A stretch of 6,208 nucleotides of DNA from Chloroflexota bacterium (GTDB lineage: Bacteria; Chloroflexota; UBA4733). This document shows positions 1 to 4,774 of the stretch, one piece after another (positions within the stretch are counted from its first letter, which is position 1; every line of letters begins with the position of its first letter). The position numbers were made by a program, and so were the translations under genes. The notes beneath the pieces are model-generated. The model made no database searches, was not told the origin of the DNA, and saw only the letters and a list, made by a program, of their open reading frames with translations. Where the stretch lies: assembly GCA_023489405.1 (NCBI GenBank), contig JAMDCW010000023.1:1-6208 (forward strand). The letters run 5' to 3'.

Positions 1-1
1 G

Positions 2-181
2 GAGGGCATCGCCATTGAGGGGATTGTGCTGCTCGTTATCCAGGCAGCTACCGACGATGATTGGGATCAGGTCATGGAGCGTCTTGAAGCCGAGGATGAA
101 CTGGCATGGAAGCGTCGATTGGGCGAAGGCAATCCGCGGGAAGAGTCCAAGGAGGAGGATGGCCAGAGCAACAATGCGTGA
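2..181 (+). CDS. C-terminal end of an unrecognised acidic protein (5' end outside window)
   Basis: Frame 2 is open from the left edge to a TGA at 179-181 and gives 59 residues. It has a short hydrophobic stretch (IEGIVLLVIQAA, residues 5-16) followed by a helix-like, strongly acidic and charged segment (TDDDWDQVMERLEAEDELAW, residues 17-36) and a polar tail rich in Glu, Lys, Asn and Ser. The composition looks like real protein, whereas the competing plus-strand frame starting at position 15 is Arg/Ser/Trp-rich and looks like a shadow. No family is recognised from this tail. It converges on the minus-strand gene ending at 201, with 19 nt between the two stops, and no convincing terminator hairpin is seen there. 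The start and the bulk of the protein lie upstream of the window, so function cannot be assigned. Confidence 0.6.
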   Translation, partial: EGIAIEGIVLLVIQAATDDDWDQVMERLEAEDELAWKRRLGEGNPREESKEEDGQSNNA

Positions 182-200
182 CACGATAGACTTCCCTTTC

Positions 201-572
201 CTATTTCCTCTCAAGGGAGCGAGATTGCTCTAGGAGTCTCCCCGTTCCCTCTGTCATTGTGCTTTCAGACGAGCGCTCGCGGAGATACCGCTCCGGAGGA
301 TCGACAGCAGGGAGTATAGCTTCAAGAACTCTCAAGAGCTCTTCCAACCGCATACCTGTCGCTCGAGAGAGTGACAGTGTACCATCGAGCGGCAGGTCCT
401 CGCGTATCCCTTCATAGGCGGAAATGATGATGACCGGCCGCTCTTTGAGCTGATCGTTCTCGCGTAGCTGAGGTGGGGATATTGAGCGCAGTGATTTCAC
501 ACGGCGCCTCTTGCGAAGTCGGGACGAGGAGGGCAACGGCGTGTAAGGTTGTTGCCAGCGTGGTTGCTTCAT
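201..572 (-). CDS. Hypothetical protein, 123 aa, last gene of the minus-strand unit
   Basis: This open frame of 123 codons ends in TAG and starts with an ATG 27 nt after the kinase stop, so it would be the promoter-distal gene of the same unit. The N-terminal third is basic (RLRKRRRVK, residues 18-26). A more regular part follows: a hydrophobic strand-like segment (RPVIIISAYEGI, 46-57), then a leucine-rich helix-like segment (MRLEELLRVLEAILPAV, 74-90). The tail is Arg/Ser/Glu-rich. No signal peptide, membrane segment or catalytic motif is visible, and no family is recognised. No clear Shine-Dalgarno sequence precedes the ATG (the upstream bases are C-rich), so the true start could be further in, and the basic N-terminus may not be translated. 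It could be a lineage-specific small protein or a chance open frame. The middle segment favours a real protein, but weakly. Confidence 0.45.
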   Translation of the reverse strand: MKQPRWQQPYTPLPSSSRLRKRRRVKSLRSISPPQLRENDQLKERPVIIISAYEGIREDLPLDGTLSLSRATGMRLEELLRVLEAILPAVDPPERYLRERSSESTMTEGTGRLLEQSRSLERK

Positions 573-599
573 GGGGGTGCCGGCAATGGTGAGGAGGTG

Positions 600-1613
600 C
601 TACTTCCCGGGGAGCGTGGGCACAAAGGCTGGCTCGAGTCGCACGCCTTCTACTGCTTGGGGGCGCAGAAGACGATCTGCCCCAGCTTCGATGAGACGCT
701 CTCCCAGCCAGTCAGGATCAGGATGTAGCGCGATGATCGTCCCGCCGCCTCCGGCGCCGGCCAGCTTGGCCCCCAGCGCTCCGTGGGCGAGCGCAGCGTC
801 GATGAGCATTTCGTTCGCTGGTCCCGAACCGCCCAGGTTGCGCTGAATCGCGTGGTTCTCATTCATGAGATCGCCAAGCAGCGACCAGTTTCCTAGAAGA
901 AGCGCTTTCTTCCCTTCACGGGCAAGCTGGCCGATGCGCAGATAGGCCTCTCTCACTTCACGATCACCTTCCAGCCAGCGCTCACGAATCGGTCGATGCA
1001 CCGCGCCAGAGCTGTGCGTCACCCCGGTATGGGCGAGGACGAAAGGTAATCCTGGGATATCCTGATCTAAGCGTTCGATCGTGGCATAGGGCTCTTTGCC
1101 CACCTCTCGATAGAATTCCTTGTCGCGGAAGTCCATGTAGTTCACTCCCCCGAACGAGGTCATATAGAAATCCTGGTAGCCGCAGATCACTCCCATGCGG
1201 TTGAGCTCAATGGAGCGGGCAATTTCGGCAAACTGATGGCGGTGCCACGTGATGCCTTGATAGACCGAGAGCACGTCGAGAGTTGCGCATACGAGGGCGG
1301 AGGAAGAAGACAGCCCGGAAGCGAAGGGGATGTCGCTCCATACTGTGAGCCGGATAGGGGCCTTGAAGAGGTGCATCTCTGCGAGGCATGCCTTGGGAAT
1401 ATCGTAGATGTCATTGTGCAGTGCGAGATCTTCACGGTGCTCGATGACCATCGGCGTACCGCCGGACACGATCGTGAGCTGCTCTGCTGATTCGAGGAGG
1501 GCGTAGGCCCGTGGAGCGATGGAGCTGCTGAGGACAGAGCCGCCGTACATGTCGGTCGGGTTACCAATGATGCCACAGCGACCGGGAGCAGAAGCAAGAA
1601 GGGGCAACTGCAT
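600..1613 (-). CDS. GHMP-family sugar kinase (glucuronokinase / sugar-1-kinase-like)
   Basis: This 337-aa protein carries the GHMP kinase signatures in order. Motif 1 is APGRCGIIGNPTDMYGG (residues 9-25). The ATP-binding loop, motif 2, is PFASGLSSSSALVCATL (96-112). The substrate/catalytic segment CGYQDFYMTSFGG (144-156) has Asp148 at the usual catalytic-base position. Motif 3 is the glycine-rich KLAGAGGGGTIIAL (283-296). The length and the Gly-Asn-Pro-Thr-Asp start of motif 1 resemble glucuronokinases and related anomeric sugar kinases more than galactokinases or mevalonate kinases. The expected reaction is ATP plus a sugar or sugar acid giving the sugar 1-phosphate in the cytosol; the exact sugar cannot be read from sequence. 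It begins 2 nt after the TAG of the uridylyltransferase gene with only a weak, distant GGAAG upstream, so translation is probably coupled to that gene. The neighbouring enzyme would turn its product into a UDP-sugar. The family is secure; the substrate is inferred. Confidence 0.92.
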   Translation of the reverse strand: MQLPLLASAPGRCGIIGNPTDMYGGSVLSSSIAPRAYALLESAEQLTIVSGGTPMVIEHREDLALHNDIYDIPKACLAEMHLFKAPIRLTVWSDIPFASGLSSSSALVCATLDVLSVYQGITWHRHQFAEIARSIELNRMGVICGYQDFYMTSFGGVNYMDFRDKEFYREVGKEPYATIERLDQDIPGLPFVLAHTGVTHSSGAVHRPIRERWLEGDREVREAYLRIGQLAREGKKALLLGNWSLLGDLMNENHAIQRNLGGSGPANEMLIDAALAHGALGAKLAGAGGGGTIIALHPDPDWLGERLIEAGADRLLRPQAVEGVRLEPAFVPTLPGK

Positions 1614-1615
1614 CG

Positions 1616-2512
1616 CTAGCCGAGCTTCCGCATGAGGTACTGGCGCAGCAGGTATCCATACCGCTCATCTGCCAGGGCGAAATCGACAAAGGCTCTATAA
1701 TAGCTTTCGAAGTTCCCGATATCGTAGCGCTGCTCTCCCTCGTTCAGCGTCACGCATGTGACCCGCCGCCCCTGTTTCAGCAGGATGCGGATGGCATCAG
1801 CGAGCCAGACCTCCCCTCCTTTACCTGGCGGGGTGACATCGAGCGCGTCGAAAATTTCCGGACTGAACACGTAACGGGCAGCAATGGCGAGATTACTGGG
1901 AGCGGTTCCTCGCGCCGGTTTTTCGACGAGGTCACTGATATCGAAGCGCTCATCTACCGGCTCGGCTGGCACGACGACGCCGTATTTAGGCGCATCTTCC
2001 TCAGGAACACGTTCGACTGCCACGGTACACGAGGAATGCCGCAGGAGATGGGTTTCGATCATTCGATCGAGGACGCTTTTGCGACCGTTGCTCTTGATGA
2101 TGCTGTCGCCAAAGGCGACGACAAAGACGTCGTCACCACAGAAGCGACGCCCGAGGCGTACAGCATCGCCGTTTCCGGATTGTGTGCTCTGCCGGACATA
2201 GTAGAAGGCGGTATCATTTTCAGCGAAGTTGAGGAGCTCGAGAAGATCGGTGTTACCCGCCGCCGTAAGCCTTTGCCGGAGCTCCGGATCCGGATCGAAA
2301 TGATCTTCGATGGCTGTTTTTTTGCGGCCAGTGACCAGGAGCATGTCGCGAATTCCCGCTGCTTCGAGCTCTTCCACGATGTATTGAACCGCAGGTTTGC
2401 GGCCGACGGGCAACATCTCCTTGGGCTGCGACTTCGTGACCGGCAGAAGACGCGTGCCTAGGCCGGCTACGGGTATCACGGCCTTACGTACCTGGTTGAG
2501 CGATGAGGGCAT
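1616..2512 (-). CDS. galU: GalU-type UTP--sugar-1-phosphate uridylyltransferase
   Basis: From the preferred ATG this is 298 aa, the normal GalU size. It shows the nucleotidyltransferase signature VAGLGTRLLPVTK with PKEMLPV (residues 15-36), GRKKTAIEDHFD (62-73), the metal-binding Asp in AFGDSII (133-139), LVEKPA with the conserved Lys (195-200) and YDIGN (263-267). The usual reaction is UTP plus glucose 1-phosphate giving UDP-glucose and pyrophosphate, in the cytosol. Two motifs depart from canonical GalU: RQSTQSGNGDAV (107-118), where E. coli-type enzymes have KGLGHAV, and GEVWLADAI (233-241), where GEIQLTDAI is usual. The sugar preference may therefore differ. The start at 2512 is chosen because GGGAG lies 8 nt upstream. 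In-frame ATGs at 2527, 2545, 2560 and 2578 lack as good a site and would add an atypical N-terminal extension of up to 22 residues. The kinase follows after 2 nt. The symbol denotes family, not proven substrate. Confidence 0.93.
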   Translation of the reverse strand: MPSSLNQVRKAVIPVAGLGTRLLPVTKSQPKEMLPVGRKPAVQYIVEELEAAGIRDMLLVTGRKKTAIEDHFDPDPELRQRLTAAGNTDLLELLNFAENDTAFYYVRQSTQSGNGDAVRLGRRFCGDDVFVVAFGDSIIKSNGRKSVLDRMIETHLLRHSSCTVAVERVPEEDAPKYGVVVPAEPVDERFDISDLVEKPARGTAPSNLAIAARYVFSPEIFDALDVTPPGKGGEVWLADAIRILLKQGRRVTCVTLNEGEQRYDIGNFESYYRAFVDFALADERYGYLLRQYLMRKLG

Positions 2513-2605
2513 GGCCAGTTCTCCCATTCCCGCTGGTGCGAACATGCTGTAGCGTGACATGTTAGGCGATTGTAGCATCGCTACTGACCGGGGTAGCTTA
2601 GTTTC
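2513..2605 (-). promoter_or_regulatory. Intergenic leader before the uridylyltransferase gene, with competing short hairpins
   Basis: This 93-nt gap separates the phosphoesterase stop from the chosen uridylyltransferase start. On the plus strand, GTAGC (2572-2576), GCTAC (2580-2584) and GTAGC (2593-2597) are mutually complementary, so in the minus-strand RNA the middle segment can pair with either neighbour but not both. AACATG (2541-2546) and CATGTT (2558-2563) form another 6-bp inverted repeat with an 11-nt loop. GCGAT/ATCGC (2566-2570, 2577-2581) is a further alternative. A bulged stem with a GAAA loop overlaps the phosphoesterase stop (2596-2610). None is followed by a U-run, so none looks like an intrinsic terminator. 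Stems of 5-6 bp can arise by chance, so a regulatory role is only a possibility. Confidence 0.25.
2521..2525 (-). promoter_or_regulatory. Ribosome binding site of the uridylyltransferase gene
   Basis: The minus strand reads GGGAG here, 8 nt before the ATG at 2512. It is the best Shine-Dalgarno match among the five in-frame ATG candidates and decides the start used above. Confidence 0.5.
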
Positions 2606-3172
2606 CTAGCGCAGCGGAAGGGCCATGAGGTGGACCGAGAGAAGCGTGCTGAGCTCGATGGAAGCGACGCTAGGATTAGGTAACCCCCGAGGATCGACGG
2701 CGCTGCCAGGATTGACTACCGTGAGGTCGCCAAGGTGGCGAGCGATAGGACGGTGGGAATGGCCATAGAGCAGCAAGTCGAGAGGTTCACTGAAGCAGGC
2801 GGCAGTACGCCGCCAGGCGCGCTCACCGTTCCCAGCCGCATGAATGATCCCGATGCGCCACGATCCGATGAAGAGAAGGATCTGGCGCGGAAATTCGGGG
2901 GCGAGCTGAGCCGGATCGACATTGCCGAGAACGGCGAATACCGGTCCTATCTCCCGCAGTGGATCGAGGAATGCTGGGTCGATGAAATCTCCACAGTGGA
3001 CGAACGCTTCACAGGCGCTGAGGCGGTCGAGCGCTTCAGGCGGTACCGGCGCCGGCCGGCTGAAGCGGTGAGTATCACTGAGTACACCGAGACGGAAAGG
3101 CCGGTCGTGCGGAAGCTCGAGCGTGATGCAGCGTTCGCCGGGTCTTGAGATGGCCAGCATATCCACACTCAC
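2606..3172 (-). CDS. YfcE/MJ0936-type metallophosphoesterase
   Basis: From a GTG start this is 188 aa, the usual size of the small calcineurin-like phosphodiesterases (YfcE family). Metal-binding motifs appear in order: SDTH (residues 32-35, Asp33 and His35), CGD (60-62, Asp62), GNVD (83-86, Asn84), the metal His in IIHAAG (109-114, His111), GHSH (137-140), then the family's closing NPGS (154-157). These enzymes are cytosolic, use two metal ions and hydrolyse phosphodiesters or phosphomonoesters; the physiological substrate is usually unknown. The start is set by AGGAGG (plus-strand 3181-3186), 8 nt before the GTG. The frame stays open for another 444 nt upstream, but that stretch is Arg/His/Cys-rich, overlaps the membrane-protein frame and is not believed. 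The typical family motif Thr-His-Gly is here Ile-His-Ala, a mild deviation that keeps the metal ligand. It lies 93 nt upstream of the uridylyltransferase gene and is probably cotranscribed with it; a functional link is not evident. Confidence 0.88.
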   Translation of the reverse strand: MSVDMLAISRPGERCITLELPHDRPFRLGVLSDTHRFSRPAPVPPEALDRLSACEAFVHCGDFIDPAFLDPLREIGPVFAVLGNVDPAQLAPEFPRQILLFIGSWRIGIIHAAGNGERAWRRTAACFSEPLDLLLYGHSHRPIARHLGDLTVVNPGSAVDPRGLPNPSVASIELSTLLSVHLMALPLR

Positions 3173-3180
3173 GTTGCTGC

Positions 3181-3186
3181 CCTCCT
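3181..3186 (-). promoter_or_regulatory. Ribosome binding site of the phosphoesterase gene
   Basis: The minus strand carries a perfect AGGAGG, within GGAGAGGAGGG, 8 nt before the GTG at 3172. Two further in-frame starts (GTG at 3166 and ATG at 3160) are too far away, so this site fixes the unusual GTG start. Confidence 0.75.
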
Positions 3187-3252
3187 CTCCAGCACGACAA
3201 GGATGGTACAGGACGTGAACGAAGGGGAGACACAGCTCGCATGAATGCGCTC

Positions 3253-3552
3253 CTAGCGGCGCGGCGCGGCTTTGGGATGCGACTGGGCAGAGCGCGTACT
3301 GCGCCAGCGAAAGGAGATCGCAGGAAAGAGCGATTTCGCTGGAGTCTGCACGGGGAAGCCTAGCCAGCGGAAGATACCGCGGAGCACACGCGTCAAGAGC
3401 CAGAGTCCAAGGATGATGAGCCACACCGGCCAGAGATAGCGTATGCCGATAAGCCCGCCGATGACTACGGCGTGGAGAATTTGACCGAAGGCGTCGAGGA
3501 TGACAGTGACCATGTGGTGCGCGATACCGCTTTCCAGATGAGCCTTTCCCAT
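3253..3552 (-). CDS. Small hypothetical membrane protein, 99 aa
   Basis: This 99-aa frame ends in TAG 80 nt before the phosphoesterase start. Residues about 25-56 are strongly hydrophobic (ILHAVVIGGLIGI, then YLWPVWLIILGLWLLTRVL), with one Arg at 38. That fits one long or two short closely spaced membrane helices. The C-terminal 40 residues are basic and Ser/Arg-rich, which by the positive-inside rule would place the tail in the cytoplasm. No named family is recognised; it resembles the many short uncharacterised inner-membrane proteins. The ATG at 3552 has no clear Shine-Dalgarno site, and an ATG at 3513 (residue 14) just before the hydrophobic part is a reasonable alternative start. It sits first in the minus-strand unit, divergent from the glycosyltransferase. 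Hydrophobic frames can occur by chance, so reality is likely but not certain. Confidence 0.5.
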   Translation of the reverse strand: MGKAHLESGIAHHMVTVILDAFGQILHAVVIGGLIGIRYLWPVWLIILGLWLLTRVLRGIFRWLGFPVQTPAKSLFPAISFRWRSTRSAQSHPKAAPRR

Positions 3553-3643
3553 ACGCTGCTATGCCGCAGATATTATCCTTTGCGTGGCCACGATAGCAGA
3601 AAGCGTAGGGCAGCAATATACAATACCACGGCGAGGAGGAGGC
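3553..3643. promoter_or_regulatory. Divergent intergenic region with weak promoter candidates on both strands
   Basis: This 91-nt region separates the minus-strand unit from the plus-strand glycosyltransferase, so both should be transcribed from it. It is the most AT-rich patch nearby. For the plus strand, TACAAT (3619-3624) matches the -10 consensus at five of six positions, but no good -35 lies 17-18 nt upstream, and it would give a leader of only about 12 nt. For the minus strand, GATAAT (plus-strand attatc, 3572-3577) matches at five of six, again with a poor -35. No clear operator palindrome is seen. Both are candidates only. Confidence 0.35.
3633..3642 (+). promoter_or_regulatory. Ribosome binding site of the glycosyltransferase gene
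   Basis: GAGGAGGAGG ends 1 nt before the ATG at 3644, and its first AGGAGG (3634-3639) gives a 4-nt spacer. The repeated GAG-GAG pattern offers several anti-Shine-Dalgarno registers. It supports the ATG at 3644 over the upstream in-frame ATG at 3584. Confidence 0.65.
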
Positions 3644-4774
3644 ATGCGTGTAGGGTTGTTGACCTATGGCGTCGAACGCCCTCTCTCAGGCGTGACTCGC
3701 GTAGCGCTGGAGTTGGGGCGCGCTCTGGCGCACCTTCCTCATGAGGACATCGAAATTGTCTACCTTACGACGTACCGCTATGGGCCGTTTCGTGAACGGC
3801 GCAGCGACGCGGCCTTATGGCTTCCTGGCTGCCGCTTTCTGCCGGGATTAATGCTGCTGGGTGGCCTGACGGTGAGCCTGGCAGCCCGCCTGGCTAGGCT
3901 CGATGCCGTCCACGATCCCGTCGGTATCGCTCCTTTCTGGATGCCCCGAACACTGGCGCCGTATACCCGGATCGTTACGCTGCACGATGCCATCGCCTAT
4001 CGCTTCCCTCAAGGCTACTCCGTGTGGAATAACCTGCTCCATCGAACGTACATTCCACGAATGCTGCCCTACGTCGATGCCGTGGTGACGGTAAGCGAGC
4101 ACACGCGCCAGGAGCTGCGAACGTTCTTGCCTTTAGCCTCCCACCCGATCCACGTCGTTCCCAACGCCGTCTCGGAAGCCTTTCGACCACAAACGAAGGC
4201 TGAACAAGCGAAGATCACGGCGCAATGGGGATTGCAACGACCCTATGTGCTGAGCGTATGCGCCCAACAGGAACGCAAGAATCTCCCCCGGTTGATTCGG
4301 GCTTTTGCCCAACTGGCGCCACGCTACCCGGATCTCCGTCTCGTTCTCGCCGGCCCGAAGCTCTGGAGCTACCACGGCGCCGAAATAGCCATCCAGGAGA
4401 CCGGCCTCACTCATCGCATCATCCGCCTCGGTTATGTGCCGGATGCCCAATTGCCAGCCCTCTACGCTGCTGCCGAGCTCTTTTGCTTTCCCTCGTTGTA
4501 TGAAGGATTCGGCATGCCTCTCCTTGAAGCCCTTGCCTGTGGCACGCCGACCGTGGCGGCGCGAGCAACGGCGTTGCCGGAGATCGGAAGCGACGCTGTG
4601 GAATACGTCGATCCCTACAGCGTGGAAAGCATCGCCGCAGGCATCGAGCGGGTCTTGACGGATCGAGGTCTACGCCATACGCTGCGGCAACGCGGTCTCG
4701 AACGCAGCAAGCTGTTCCGCTGGAGCAATGTGGCAGAGCAGATGGCAACCATCTACCGGCGCTATGCTCGTTAG
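3644..4774 (+). CDS. GT4-family (GT-B fold) glycosyltransferase
   Basis: This 376-aa retaining glycosyltransferase has two Rossmann-like domains. The N-terminal acceptor domain begins MRVGLLTYGVERPLSGVTRV, with the glycine loop near residue 16. It contains VTLHDAIAYRFP (111-122), VVTVSEHTRQEL (147-158) and the linker VVPNAV (171-176). The C-terminal donor domain starts at YVLSVCAQQERKNLPRLI (201-218) and includes VLAGPKLW (234-241), LGYVPDAQLPALY (262-274) and the E-x7-E motif YEGFGMPLLEALACGTPTVA (286-305), with Glu287 and Glu295. Such enzymes act at the cytoplasmic face of the membrane, transferring a sugar from a nucleotide sugar to glycan or lipid acceptors. The hydrophobic stretch at 65-80 may help membrane contact. 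Donor and acceptor are not readable. The start is set by the strong ribosome binding site. The gene is divergent from the unit encoding the UDP-sugar enzymes, which might supply its donor (inference). Its TAG overlaps the convergent sulfurtransferase stop. Confidence 0.93.
   Translation: MRVGLLTYGVERPLSGVTRVALELGRALAHLPHEDIEIVYLTTYRYGPFRERRSDAALWLPGCRFLPGLMLLGGLTVSLAARLARLDAVHDPVGIAPFWMPRTLAPYTRIVTLHDAIAYRFPQGYSVWNNLLHRTYIPRMLPYVDAVVTVSEHTRQELRTFLPLASHPIHVVPNAVSEAFRPQTKAEQAKITAQWGLQRPYVLSVCAQQERKNLPRLIRAFAQLAPRYPDLRLVLAGPKLWSYHGAEIAIQETGLTHRIIRLGYVPDAQLPALYAAAELFCFPSLYEGFGMPLLEALACGTPTVAARATALPEIGSDAVEYVDPYSVESIAAGIERVLTDRGLRHTLRQRGLERSKLFRWSNVAEQMATIYRRYAR

Noticed and set aside
217..230. 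GAGC-6 nt-GCTC hairpin as a terminator for the left-end plus-strand gene
   Set aside because: The stem has only four base pairs and no T-run follows, so it is not a credible intrinsic terminator.
15..233. 72-codon plus-strand frame at the left end
   Set aside because: Frame 2 over the same bases gives a more protein-like acidic sequence open to the window edge. This frame is Arg/Ser/Trp-rich and its tail overlaps the minus-strand gene end.
2036..2461. 141-codon plus-strand frame opposite the uridylyltransferase
   Set aside because: The opposite strand encodes every expected GalU motif in this interval, so this is a mirror frame.
3173..3616. Long N-terminal extension of the phosphoesterase frame (148 extra codons)
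   Set aside because: The extra sequence is Arg/His/Cys/Pro-rich without family resemblance and overlaps the membrane-protein frame. A perfect ribosome binding site marks the GTG at 3172.
3584..3643. Upstream ATG start for the glycosyltransferase adding 20 residues
   Set aside because: The GT4 N-terminal strand begins exactly at MRVGLLTYG, and GAGGAGGAGG precedes the ATG at 3644. The extra residues are not typical of the fold.
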